From Lepidodermella squamata (Eukaryota > Gastrotricha): a stretch of DNA of 64,000 nucleotides. The stretch spans positions 3,348,001 through 3,412,000 of the forward strand of contig JBLDXI010000013.1 in assembly GCA_047495785.1 (NCBI GenBank), written 5' to 3'. Positions 1-10,375 of this stretch are shown here, one piece after another. Each line of letters starts with the position of its first letter. Position 1 is the first letter of the stretch. The notes beneath the pieces were generated by a model, which saw only the letters and a program-made list of their open reading frames with translations, did no database searches and was not told the DNA's origin. The position numbers and the translations under genes were made by a program.

Positions 1-1013
1 ACTACCGGCCTCATTCCGATACTGAAGAAGAATACTTCGAACCCGTCGCTCGTAGACAGGTTCGCTTCCGACGAGACTTTCGCCACCATTCACCCGAGAG
101 GGTGATTGAAGATCCGCGCGACCGGTTGATCCAAGAACCCGACTCGCCCTTGATGTCGGAAGATAGCGAAGATCTCGAATACATGTTACGCCCGAACAGT
201 TTGCCGTTCTTCACGCCGAGAGGCGCTTCGTCACCGCAATCTCAATCAGACAGTGAAGCCAGTCGAAATATTCCGTTTTATCAAGATTCGCCAATCTCGG
301 AACCTTCCGAACACTACAACGACCCTTCGCCCATTTCCGAGGCTTCCGACTACGACGATGCACTTTTCGGCAATTATCAACACGGAAATCAACAGCATTA
401 CGCGGATGAACCCTCGCCGATTTCTGAAGATGGGTATGATGGTCGTTATTCGAGAGTGGAACAAGATCTTTACACGCCTAGCGCCTCTGAAGATAACAAC
501 CCTAACTGGATGAATGATGCTGTTCTGTCTGAAAATGAAAAAGAAACTACGGTTGATTGGATGCAGCAGCGCCGTGAGCCTGATGAAGCTTCTATCACTT
601 CCGGAGATTCTAGGGCAAACCATGGCTTGCCGCAAAGTCGTAGATCTTCATTGGTCCAGGCCACGATTTCTCCCCCACTTTCGCCTATTGAGTCAGAAAT
701 TAGTGGTAGAAATACGACTGCTGCTGCAACTGGCTATTCAAGCGAGGTCTCAACGCCGATGAGTGAATTGACGGATATTTCAGTTGTTTCTTCGGCTGGC
801 ACCGACGTTGAGCGGGGCTGGTCTCGCTACACGCGGATGGGCATCCAATTCATGAATGCAGTGCGTAATGTGTTCAGCGAAACCGATTGGCGGCAGTTCT
901 TGACTGGGCATCCTGAAATCCGTGACCGGCCTGAAAACACTCAGCCTGAATCTGTGATTGCGGCGGCTCTCCAGGAAGATGAAAACAGGTCCATGGCTTT
1001 GATTCCGCAATAA
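1..1013 (+). CDS. Ser/Glu/Pro-rich acidic protein, 3' end only
   Basis: The reading frame is open from base 3 to the stop at 1011-1013, so the gene enters from the left edge and its start is not in the window. No ATG is needed at base 102, where the codon is GTG inside the frame. The visible 336 residues are acidic and low in complexity. A short motif of the type P-x-PISE recurs at least three times, each copy spaced by acidic and aromatic residues, and looser S/P/E copies follow. Near the end is a short less biased stretch (GWSRYTRMGIQFMNAVRNVF) that could be an amphipathic helix. I see no catalytic motif or signal sequence and do not recognise a family. The stop codon overlaps an AATAAA at 1009-1014, which could serve as the polyadenylation signal. 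Confidence 0.7.
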   Translation, partial: YRPHSDTEEEYFEPVARRQVRFRRDFRHHSPERVIEDPRDRLIQEPDSPLMSEDSEDLEYMLRPNSLPFFTPRGASSPQSQSDSEASRNIPFYQDSPISEPSEHYNDPSPISEASDYDDALFGNYQHGNQQHYADEPSPISEDGYDGRYSRVEQDLYTPSASEDNNPNWMNDAVLSENEKETTVDWMQQRREPDEASITSGDSRANHGLPQSRRSSLVQATISPPLSPIESEISGRNTTAAATGYSSEVSTPMSELTDISVVSSAGTDVERGWSRYTRMGIQFMNAVRNVFSETDWRQFLTGHPEIRDRPENTQPESVIAAALQEDENRSMALIPQ

Positions 1014-1484
1014 AATTACGAAAAAACTGGTTGTTATTGAAGTATACTCATAGAATAAGTAAAAACTCGTTAGATTTTTTGTATGGGATGTTGCGTTTTA
1101 CTGTTTTTAATCACTTATTCGTAATTTTCAGCACAATATCAGAGTTCTGGGAGATTAAAAGAAAATTCAGCCTGTTCTAAACACTACCAAGTTGTTATCG
1201 GTACATGCAGGTCGCTGCGTAGCCATATTATTAGTTTGACCTATATAATGCGTTGATGACCTGCAATGCCTGCGACTGACCTGCGATTGTTGAGACCTTC
1301 GTTTTATTACTTTTTACGGATGAGACCCATAATATAGGCAACTAATAATTTGAGGTCATTACAACGATAATAACAAAGCGAATGTGACTTCCGTCTGCGC
1401 GATAGCGTGTAATCGACTTAGGAAGATCGAATGACACGTAGGTATGGAAAGTTCAAATTGCCTGAATTTTTCTCGTTTCAAATG
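1014..1484. other. intergenic, convergent gene ends
   Basis: Lies between the 3' ends of the acidic-protein gene (+) and the receptor gene (-). A TTTATT at 1303-1308 reads as AATAAA on the minus strand, 177 nt past the receptor stop, and is a possible polyadenylation signal. Nothing else seen. Confidence 0.5.
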
Positions 1485-3833
1485 TTATGACTTGCTGGTT
1501 GCAGCCATCACAGCAGAAGTTATTAAAGTGAGCATCAATCCTATAGCTGCCATCGCTATCCGCTGCGAGGAAGTTCGTTCGCCAAGTACGAACATCACGA
1601 GCAACCCTCCAAGTAGCAAGCAGGCTGAATTCGCCACTACCCACCTTTTGAAATGCACTTTATATGTTGCGCAGTGATGTCGGAAATCAGCTCTTTTAGT
1701 AATTTGATAGGCTGCCGCTGCTCCAAATAGCAAAATGACGAGGTGGAACAGAGCAATTGACAACGTCCAAATCGTTATAGATCCTATTTCAGAAACACAG
1801 GTGAACTGCCACGTTTCGAGAAAGACGTCATCATCCGCGTTGTCAACAGTCCTAACGAGACGAGAATAGCAGGTAACTCCGTCAAAGCCAGCTAACCAAA
1901 TCGCTAAAATCGCGGCGTTTATAATTAAAAAAATAAATACAAGTAGACCTGTTGTTCGATCAACATTTTTGAGAGAGGATTCCTCATTTTCCTCAATCGC
2001 GTCATACATATTACGAACTGGCGAAGCTCTTTGATGAGACTGAGACCTTTTTGTTATTGTCTTAGTCAAACGCGTGCGAGCTGAAAACTGTGCCGTATCA
2101 GTTGTAGAACCATTCGTTCGCCGCTGAATCGTCATCTTCCCTAGCGTTCGTTTCATTTCTAGGAATTGAAGGGCAAGAGTTCCATTAATTAAAGATGTTC
2201 CCAAGACAAAGGTTACTAATGACCCTGTCCAAGTTATTTTCGAATCTCCCCAGTCGCCAGGTAACGCAAATAAGCAGGAAGAAATGTTGACAATAATGCC
2301 TCCGATAAGAGTTGAAGTGTCTATTAATCGGAGTCCATCAGTGTTCTTCACAGTCCTTACTATCAAATAAACCGTAAAGAGCGCAATACAACCAGCCAAA
2401 GCGACTACGGCGATGAAGAACGGCTGAGAAGTGGCGTCGATGATCTTCACGGTTGGTCTCGAGTCAAATTTTGGCAAGTCGAAGAATTTGAGATTTTTAA
2501 ACTGGGGCATCATCTCAATGAAATAGCTTTCGTATTCGAAATCAACCGAGTTAGGTTTCTGTAGCAGCCGGGCGAAGTCAAACGGTTCGCCGAGCTTTTC
2601 TGAGTAGTATGCGATAACTTTGTTGTCTCGATCGGGCAGTCCTCCTTTCGAATAGGTCATTAGGCCAACCCTAAGCCCGATGGCTCTCGAATTCAAAACC
2701 GACTGATTTGCGATCTTCATCACTAGCTCTGGGTACTGAGGATAGTCCTTAAGGGTGAGATTTAGCTTGTTCAGCTCAGTTTCAGTATTGTTCAGAGCCA
2801 TGATTGCAAGCAGCAAGCTGTCATGAGTTGCAGAATGAACTTCTGTTATAGATCCATTGGTCCGCTGGCTTAAGGCGCTACTGAACTCTGCTGCGGTATA
2901 TCCTAACTCCGACTTCAAGTTCTGATCTATAGGTTTACTAGATAGACCAAACCAAAACGTGCTCGGCATTTGTTTTTCATAGTCTTCATCTGAACAAAAT
3001 TTGGGCCTAACGTTGGCGGGTTGATATGACTCGAGATTGAGGATGAAGACGTATTTAGGTCCAGTTATTCCGAACTTGAAAGCTTTGCACATGAACGACG
3101 TAATCATCGGTTGATCGGAGATGTAAGCGACTATAATTCTCGCGTCGGATTTCTTCAGGGAGATGACCGTTTCGTCACTCATAGAGTCCCCACTTTCCAG
3201 GTCAAACCATACTACAGTGAAGTTAGCCTTGACTGCCTTTTGGTGAATGAATAGAGCATTCGAATTGTCGTTTACCGAACCAGTGTGGGAGATGATCGCA
3301 ATTTTGTTCCATTTACCCCACTCCCTGATGAAGTTCAGTATAGGCTGAGCTGTGAATTTGTCTGTTGTTTGCGTGAGGTACAAGTTGCGGAATAGATAGT
3401 GCTCGCTCAGGACAGGTGACGTGCAAGTCGTCGCAATGACAACTTGATCGATGTAGTGCATGAATCTTCCGATTTGGCGGCATCCGGTCGAGAAAAACGG
3501 GCCGACGACAATAGGGGATCGAACAATGTTTCCAGGTTGAACATCGCCTTCAAATTGACGGTTGAAAGCGATTACCTTACGCGCTGCCAATCTGCCGACT
3601 TCCTCTTCCTCTGGCTGAACTTCCAGCTTGTAGTTCGGTAAAATGTCTCGTCTGGAATTGACGATCGTGGCGAGTAAATCGCTATTATTGGTGAATTGCC
3701 AAGTCATTGGCATCATATTCAGCAGTTTGATCGTGAATGTTTTATTAATGGGCCGCAGTTCATTCAAGCTGAGCTGATAAGTTGGTACCAGCACGATTAC
3801 CAGAAATAGCAAAATGACTGAAAGCAGAGGCAT
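1485..3833 (-). CDS. class C (GABA-B receptor-like) G-protein coupled receptor
   Basis: A single uninterrupted frame of 782 residues. A hydrophobic signal peptide (about residues 1-20) is followed by an extracellular region of about 440 residues with the periplasmic-binding-protein (ANF receptor) look, including the VGPFFSTGCR stretch near residue 110. Seven hydrophobic segments follow from about residue 468, starting with FFIAVVALAGCIALF. The W-x-F-x-C before segment 5 and the AYQITKRADF that ends it resemble the matching part of GABA-B receptors. The family is dimeric Gi/o-coupled neurotransmitter receptors; the ligand here is not shown. Odd points: no introns, and a long basic Ser/Thr-rich insertion of about 60 residues between segments 3 and 4. 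Expansion of an intronless copy, possibly from a retrocopy, is an inference. A TATA box lies at the right distance upstream. Confidence 0.85.
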   Translation of the reverse strand: MPLLSVILLFLVIVLVPTYQLSLNELRPINKTFTIKLLNMMPMTWQFTNNSDLLATIVNSRRDILPNYKLEVQPEEEEVGRLAARKVIAFNRQFEGDVQPGNIVRSPIVVGPFFSTGCRQIGRFMHYIDQVVIATTCTSPVLSEHYLFRNLYLTQTTDKFTAQPILNFIREWGKWNKIAIISHTGSVNDNSNALFIHQKAVKANFTVVWFDLESGDSMSDETVISLKKSDARIIVAYISDQPMITSFMCKAFKFGITGPKYVFILNLESYQPANVRPKFCSDEDYEKQMPSTFWFGLSSKPIDQNLKSELGYTAAEFSSALSQRTNGSITEVHSATHDSLLLAIMALNNTETELNKLNLTLKDYPQYPELVMKIANQSVLNSRAIGLRVGLMTYSKGGLPDRDNKVIAYYSEKLGEPFDFARLLQKPNSVDFEYESYFIEMMPQFKNLKFFDLPKFDSRPTVKIIDATSQPFFIAVVALAGCIALFTVYLIVRTVKNTDGLRLIDTSTLIGGIIVNISSCLFALPGDWGDSKITWTGSLVTFVLGTSLINGTLALQFLEMKRTLGKMTIQRRTNGSTTDTAQFSARTRLTKTITKRSQSHQRASPVRNMYDAIEENEESSLKNVDRTTGLLVFIFLIINAAILAIWLAGFDGVTCYSRLVRTVDNADDDVFLETWQFTCVSEIGSITIWTLSIALFHLVILLFGAAAAYQITKRADFRHHCATYKVHFKRWVVANSACLLLGGLLVMFVLGERTSSQRIAMAAIGLMLTLITSAVMAATSKS

Positions 3834-3884
3834 TGTGAAAAAGTGACATAAACTAGATGTCGATGGATGATTTCAACTCGCAAG

Positions 3885-3893
3885 TATTTATAT
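3885..3893 (-). promoter_or_regulatory. TATA box of the GABA-B-like receptor gene
   Basis: Minus-strand ATATAAATA, 52-60 nt upstream of the start codon. This places transcription start about 25-30 nt before the ATG. Confidence 0.6.
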
Positions 3894-5003
3894 CCTATGT
3901 TTTGTACAATGTCAAAGTGGAGTTACATTACACACCACGCTGTTCTTCGGAAGGAAATGAAAGCCTGACCTAATGCGTGCGAATTCTTTTAAATTCTTCA
4001 CCCGATGATGCCGTGTCGAATGATGTTGTTTACGCATCTAAACCTAAATCTAAACCGCAGGGACAAGCTTTCAGGATATTTTTCAAATCGACAAATGCTG
4101 CTTTCAATCAAATTCCTCATCCACAACCAAAGTCGTGGAAGGTTCGCTCTGCACCTTGAGACGACTTGATGCTGTCCATCGTTCGACCTTCATCTCGATA
4201 GTTATCAGCCGGAATGAATCAGACTATGAAAGGAAAAACAAGATACATTTCAGATTGTTTTATTAATATAGTCTTCTCAGTCGAGAGAATAACCCTCCTC
4301 CTTTTCATTTCTTGTCAGCATCATACCTAGTACCTAGTCGAACTTGAAATCAAATACTATAACCAAGGCGAAAAAACTTGGCTCTCCAGTCCTTAATAAT
4401 GAGCAACGCATGGTTGCCTGGTGATATCGGCGTTTCGGATCTCCTTAGAGAACAATATTGTTATTTGGATACGACCTACGGATAAGAATCACTGTGCGCG
4501 TGCCGACGCTGGACCGGAACCTGGGTAAAACTAGCAAATTCCTTTTTTATGTATCGAAATACTACATCACACGGCACCATACTCAAATAATCGAAAATTT
4601 TCTATTTCCAGTGTATTTTCATTCAGCGTTAGGTGCCATTTATAGTTGATAGTACTCAATCCTGAGAACAATCTCTTTCGCAAAAATTTTCGACAAATAT
4701 TAACAGTCTCGGCGCGTTTGTTTACCGCAGTTTATATCGGATGAAATTTTCGTTCAAATCGTTTACTCGCCCCACTTGTTATTTGCATAAAGGATGAAAG
4801 ACAGCGCAGATACATATTTTTGGCGTTGCTGGTCCGGAACAGCAATTTTACTAGGGCGGATATTCGCGTAGAATTCGAGTAAACAACGCCATTATTAGAC
4901 GATATTTATGACTTCCTCTAAATATATCGAAAATTTTTGCCATCACACATGTCTCAATATATTATTTCTATTGGTTTTTTTCTCTGCACAGTATTTCATA
5001 AAG
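3894..5003. other. intergenic, divergent promoters
   Basis: Between the divergent receptor (-) and Ly6 (+) genes. Several short frames occur but none carries a recognisable domain or convincing splice sites. An upstream in-frame ATG at 4908 could extend the Ly6 exon by 32 residues. Confidence 0.5.
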
Positions 5004-6122
5004 ATGTCGAAAAAATTGGGCATTCCAGCACTGGTGGAATCACAAGCTCGCTGTAATTGCCGATCTTCATCTTCTAATAATATTTTTCGGCCGAATAAAC
5101 TTGGCGAGTTCGGCTCGCTAGCTGTATTATTGGCGATTTTCGATATTTTCAGAAAAGTTCAACCTGCTGAAAGCCTTATTTGCTACAACTACACATCGAC
5201 AACATCTAATCAGCTGCCTACCAATCCGCCATTCGCCACGGGCTGTAAAAGCTGCACGGTTAGTGGCTGACTAAACATTACGAAAATTGATTGTAAAATG
5301 TAAAATCATCCAACCTAAAATCAAATACCTAGATTTTTTTACGGTTGAATTTAAGGTTAATTTTTTTGTTTTCAATACGTCAGAAAATGTTTCTAATTCT
5401 TCCGAAAATTCCCAACATATTATAAAAATTTTTATTTTTCTTTCAGCGCGGTGTTTACTCAGCTCAGTGGCCTGGTCGGTTTGGTTCTCCTGAGGTTCGC
5501 ATCAAGTTTTAGAGACTGGCCCAGTTTAAATTATTTTTTGTGTAGCCTGATACATACACGTGGATGTGCAGCAGTTTAGCTGTTCAACTACCTACGCCCT
5601 CGGTTGGCACTTCGCAGAGCGATTACCCAAAAGATCAGGAGTGCGCAATGGGATCCTACGAACTCGCAAGGTAATTTTCCACGGGCTTACTCTCAATTTA
5701 ACAGGGAATGGAGCAAAAGGAGATCGCCTATTTACGTTGCTTGTTGCCATTTTTTTATTAATTTGTTTTTTGTGTTCTTTTCAGTCCATCTGCCGGCTAT
5801 ATGGTTAGTGGAAACTGATTATATTTTATGATGCAGCCTTAAATATTTTGTAAAGGCTCTATGTACTTGCTGCACGGACTTTTGCAACGCAGTAGCAACT
5901 TGCCGGACCTACCCAACAGAACGGCAGGCAGCTTTCCCCCTCAATTTGTACATAAACAGCAATCGCCAGCGGAACATCGAACCAAGCAATTACGTAGACA
6001 CAAGTAGCAGTGCGTTCAAAACGAATGGAAATTACAATAGAAATTCATCGCCGTTATTAGCAGTCGATCGGCTGGCGCTGAGTAGCATTGCCGTGTCTTT
6101 GCTATCGTTGTTATCTCTCTGA
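5004..6122 (+). CDS. Ly6/uPAR three-finger protein, probably GPI-anchored
   Basis: Five exons: 5004-5258, 5447-5494, 5546-5670, 5785-5803 (19 nt) and 5856-6122. The phases agree at every junction and give 237 residues. A hydrophobic segment near residue 40 (GSLAVLLAIFDIF) precedes the mature start SLICYNYTS, which is the Ly6 opening L-x-C-Y. Further cysteines come in each exon, and the family-defining C-C-x4-C-N occurs as CCTDFCN. After it a loose Asn/Ser-rich tail ends in a hydrophobic run (LALSSIAVSLLSLLSL) and the stop, as for a GPI-attachment signal. Members of this family are cell-surface modulators of receptors and channels. The start is uncertain because the hydrophobic segment is not at the very N-terminus; a further 5' exon may supply it. 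The gene converges on the M4 peptidase A gene. Confidence 0.75.
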
Positions 6123-6445
6123 ATACAATTAGCCACCATAGTTTTGTTGTTGAAATCAATTTTGTAATGAAATATGCCCGAGTTATAAAGTGATCGAAAG
6201 TGACCTGCGTTATTTAAGTTGTTGCGTTGGAACTGGGGACAACGGCACAATGGCTATCTGTCTGTAAAAAGGCCAACATTCGCGAGTGGAAAGACAGGCT
6301 GTAGTTTGGAGATGAAAGCTGAATGATCAGTGGTACCAAACTTGCCCAATAGTTATTACAACAGAAATTGCTTCCTAGAATAATGATCAAGAGACAGTCG
6401 TGGGTGCCACCAGCACAGATAGGGAGAATTTATTAAATCACCATA
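6123..6445. other. intergenic between convergent genes
   Basis: Short spacer between the Ly6 stop and the M4 peptidase A stop. No homology here to the P450 relic that flanks the other peptidase copy on this side. Nothing else seen. Confidence 0.5.
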
Positions 6446-8882
6446 TCAAATCCCGCAAACTTCTGACTTGGAATTAAAATAACATGCATTCAATGAAACG
6501 TCGCTATAATCGTTTCCATTCGAAGACAGAAGGACAAAAGTGTATGTGCCATGAGGGGGGCATTCGATTACAAGTTGTACGGATTCAGATTGACCCTGAA
6601 CACCTGTGTCGAATTCGCTGTAGTCGACAGTGACATTGTCTCGAGAAAAGTTCTTGATGCCGTAATATATGAGAAAATCAACTTCCATTATATCTTTGTC
6701 GAGACCATCATCATTTTCATCGTCATCGTCAGTCCCATCACCATTGTCCTTCTCATTATCGTCATCGTCCTTGTTAAACGAAATTTCTCCACTGTCTATT
6801 ACAGTCACAGGTAATCGCAATGAAATGATGAGTTTCGATGGAGCCGGCTTGCCAGGCCTTTGCTTTACTTCGAAAACAAATTGATAGATTGCATCTCCCG
6901 TTCCGGCAATATTTCCTTGAGTAACGCAGTTGTTGAGCTGGACGATATCTCCAGTAGGATCGTCCCCCATATAGTCTGAAATATCACATTTGGTGCGGTT
7001 GGCAACAACTCCGACTCTACGGAAGGCGTCTTCAATATCTCCAATTTGTTTTAGAGACATCCTTGAGATTGCAGCATATTTCAAGATTCCACATAACCCA
7101 TCTGCCATTTTGAGAAATGAACCCCACAAAAATCTGTTTGCGCCATAGAAAACTTTGTACGCCTCGTAAATATTCCACCCTCGCATTTGGGACAGCAAGT
7201 AGAAAGCGTGGTTGTAAATTCCACTGCAGATGTGCGCGTCCATCCTCGGCGTGTACTCGCTATATTTCTTTATTTGCTGAGCATCCGACGTCGGCTTTTT
7301 CAGATTCCGAACAAGATTACGACTCGCAGCATCCCGGGACTTCTGCGCATCGATGTCGAATAGCCAATCAGTTGAACCTCGGGCACAGGCACGGACCATC
7401 ATAGCGGTGATGTCGCTAAAGGCTGGATATATATAGTTTTTAATAACTGTTGTAGCGATCTTTTACCCACCTTCATTGATACATCCCATTTCTCCAGAGT
7501 AGTACATTTCGGAGAAGCGGGCGGTTAAAGCGTGGGCGATTTCGTGGGAAACAGAGTCTATGCTTGAGCAAGACGGGTACTCGTTTCTTAAGTCTCCGTT
7601 GCCTTAAAACAGAAGAGTTTTTTCATTCTGAGCAAAATCGATGTGTTTTCCTCACCAAAAAAAACTCCGTTCTCGTTCCAGAATGCCATAGCTCTCATCT
7701 GACCATAGTTTATGTGAACCCGCAAAGGTTTTCCTCCCGTGATAAGACCGAAATCGCGCAGATTCACTGTGAGCAAGCATCTCAGATGTAAGAATCTTTG
7801 TGAAAAAGTGGGTCCTACCATGTTCCGCCAGACATTTTTGCGTTTGAATAGCATAGTCTATGCAATCTGCGGCAACGCCATAACCTCCATTCACCTATAT
7901 CATCAGTAACGAATATTATGAAGCATTAGTTGGATCATGAAGATGATACCTCATCCTCAACAAGAGAACCGCATGGATAAGCAAATAGCTTGCTGTTGAC
8001 ACTGGAAGTATTGCCTTCCATATCGTAAATACTGAAAAATCCTTTGGAATGCTCAACTATGCACTCATCCAGTTCAGTGTGTCTATCTGTAAGATCGAGC
8101 TTGACTTTACGCTTGCCGATTTTTCTGTTGCCCCCTGAAGCGTCGACAGCAAATGCCGAGGTTGGTGTTATTACTATCATGGTGTCGTTTAATATGTCGT
8201 GCAAACAGACTATAAAGAAACGATTCAGTGATGTATCAATGCTTAAAAAATCATACAGTATCTCTGAGCTTCGTCGAGTTCGTTGATAATTGCGATATTT
8301 TCGTGCATTGTCATGAATGTCTGCTCCTCGAGCCATAAGGTTCGGTATGAAAAATTCCATAATTTAACACCAATTCCCTGTAAAATATCTGGCTTCGTCA
8401 TCATTCAGTTACGCTTCAAATCAGAAAAATACCTCCGTGAAGTTGTATTGTTCGGCAAGTCCCGCCATGCAAGCGATGTAGCCTTTAGAACTGCTGATAT
8501 TTTTCGCTGATTCGATTACTTGCTTGGCTAATTCGTCAAAACGAGGTATGTCGTCCAGTATTTGGCCACTCAATGCGTATTGTATGGCTTCTGTTTCGTC
8601 TTCCGTGAACACGAGATTGTAATTGTCCAGGCTATAGCCGCCAAAGACGAGATTGAACGTGAGCAAGCGTCGACCATCAGGCAGTTCCTCTTTATCAGCT
8701 AAAGTGAGGTTGCTATTCGGTGATAAGGCCAACAATTGCTCGATTGTCGGCCTTTCAGTGATATCGTCATTTTGTAGAACAGTGATATTCAGCCGATCGG
8801 AATTTTGTATCAAAAAGATTCCACTGGCATAGGTTTGTGAACAAATCCATGCCAATCCAACTACAATCAAGCTAAGTTTCAT
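6446..8882 (-). CDS. secreted thermolysin-family (M4) metallopeptidase, copy A
   Basis: Seven exons: 8433-8882, 8257-8377, 7950-8209, 7819-7894, 7656-7766, 7471-7602 and 6446-7422, all in phase, giving 708 residues. Signal peptide MKLSLIVVGLAWICSQTYAS, then a propeptide-like region. Zinc site: HEIAH in exon 6 (about residue 354). The third ligand Glu lies in GCINEAFSD, split by the exon 6/7 junction (NE|AFSD); the spacing and the NEAxSD form match thermolysin. HICSGIYNHAFY matches the thermolysin segment that supplies the catalytic His. After the catalytic domain comes an Asp/Asn/Glu run (about residues 600-630) and a C-terminal domain of about 85 residues resembling a bacterial-type pre-peptidase C-terminal (PPC) domain; that last point is a guess. 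M4 enzymes are typical of bacteria and some fungi. Animal copies with introns suggest old horizontal gain, which is inference. Confidence 0.85.
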
Positions 8883-8969
8883 TGTTGGAACGATACAATA
8901 TGTGTTACATGGGCTTAAGCTGCGACGCATGCCACATTCTCACCTACTTGACAATGGGCTGGTATTCGA

Positions 8970-9035
8970 ATAAAAGCGAGCTGCATTATTCTACCGCCTA
9001 GATAGACTTCAGCTAAAAGCTGCAGCAGTGGAACC
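8970..9035 (-). promoter_or_regulatory. conserved upstream block of M4 peptidase A
   Basis: The stretch around GCGAGCTGCATTATTCT (8976-8992) and a following CTTCAGCT / GTGGAACC recur upstream of copy B (23347-23402) in the same order and at a similar distance from the start codon (about 90 and 65 nt). It is probably core promoter sequence kept after duplication. Confidence 0.5.
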
Positions 9036-9214
9036 AAACAGTAGAGTTGTTGCACGTCTTAGAACTATTAAAATGCCCCTTTCCTTGCCCTGTAAACTAT
9101 TCCATGATTATATGACTGATGGCTGACTCATCCGAATGAACATTTTTCTATGAAAGTTCAAACGATCGATGAGCGCGTTCCAAACAGAAGACCTCTACCG
9201 TCTTCGGAAATGCA

Positions 9215-9420
9215 TAGCGTTAGCGATGCGCCAAAACAACCACTTTATTCTTTACAGCTTTTTTATGGAAAGGTACGATCGACCCTTGAACGTCTATTCA
9301 AATTACGATAAGTACGATCAGTGTCAAATAGGCCGAATGTACTCCTTCTTTACGTTCGGCTCGTCAAAGTACGATCGAATGAGTCATCAAAGTGGTTGTT
9401 TTGGCGCGTCGCTAACGATA
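9215..9420. mobile_element. 206-bp inverted-repeat MITE, copy 1
   Basis: Begins TAGCGTTAGCGATGCGCC and ends GGCGCGTCGCTAACGATA, giving terminal inverted repeats of about 31 bp with a few mismatches, with TA at both outer ends. It has the same length as copy 2 at 14481-14686 and is very similar throughout. No coding capacity. The TA ends point to a Tc1/mariner-type non-autonomous element. Confidence 0.8.
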
Positions 9421-10120
9421 GGTAATATTAGGCCGGTACGGTGTTGAATTGAAATTGAAATGAAAGGGTTGGAAAACGTTTCCTGAAAACCTTAAGAATC
9501 AACTTTCTGGGAAGGGTGGCATACGGGCAACCTTTATCACGGCAGAAATGGTGATGAATCGCGACGGCTGGCAGAGGAAGACGCATTTAGCGGACAGAAC
9601 GTGTGTACCGATCCGTGCGTACAGATCAGGGCTGCTCTTTCACAAACATCACCCTGAGCAAGCAACCAGGTATCACCAAACCCGCAGCAGCGAGCAATAG
9701 CGAGCCGAAGGAGGAGCAGTTTTCTGCCACAATTTTTCGCAATCAATCAAAGCCGAGATAATCAAGCAACATTGGGCCGATCCAGTGGAGGAAGAACTTA
9801 ATGCTTCGTAGTAAAAAATACCGGTTGCTCGTTAAGAGCGACTGAACGCTAGACAGTAATGAGTAGCTGGACTTTGGCAATGAAAATCGAACAGCTAGTA
9901 TTCTGTTGTTGACGAATTGACCGATCGACGAAGCGACGCATCGACGGGGCAATAAAAAACGAATGATAAACAGCTATAGGCACAAACATGAATGCACTTG
10001 CTGCGCAGCAAAAATAGCAATGATTCATTTGCTCGGCAAAACCGACCTATCATGCATCTGTCTCGGACGCAAATAAACCTTGAATGAGACTTGAAATGTT
10101 TGCACCCTCAGCTTCGGCCC
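9421..10120. other. intergenic, unique to copy A side
   Basis: No gene seen. Homology with the P450 B side starts only near 10120 (shared CCCGGACGACCGGA, matching 17938), which marks the downstream edge of the P450 duplication. Confidence 0.45.
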
Positions 10121-10234
10121 CGGACGACCGGAAAAAATTCCTCAGGCACTAGATTGGTCGATACGAGTCAACTCACTTCTCACATCTAGCTCCCTGGACG
10201 TGGTCGTCAAATCAAAATCCGATCTCACTAACAC

Positions 10235-10240
10235 TTTATT
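10235..10240 (-). terminator. polyadenylation signal of P450 A
   Basis: Minus-strand AATAAA 136 nt past the stop. It is conserved at the matching place downstream of P450 B (18074-18079). Confidence 0.55.
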
Positions 10241-10375
10241 ACAAAAATAACGGGTCTGAGGGCATTTTGCATGGATCATCCTGTGATATTCTAGAACAAA
10301 AGCAGACTGATAAAAAATGGAGATGAATAGGTTATTCGTGAAGCAGATATGATGGAAAACATGACATCGATACAT

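Noticed and set aside
5451-5515. tRNA-like A-box (AGCTCAGTGG) and B-box (GGTTCGCATC) words
   Set aside because: The T-stem and acceptor stem do not pair, and the A-box lies in a well-phased exon of the Ly6 gene.
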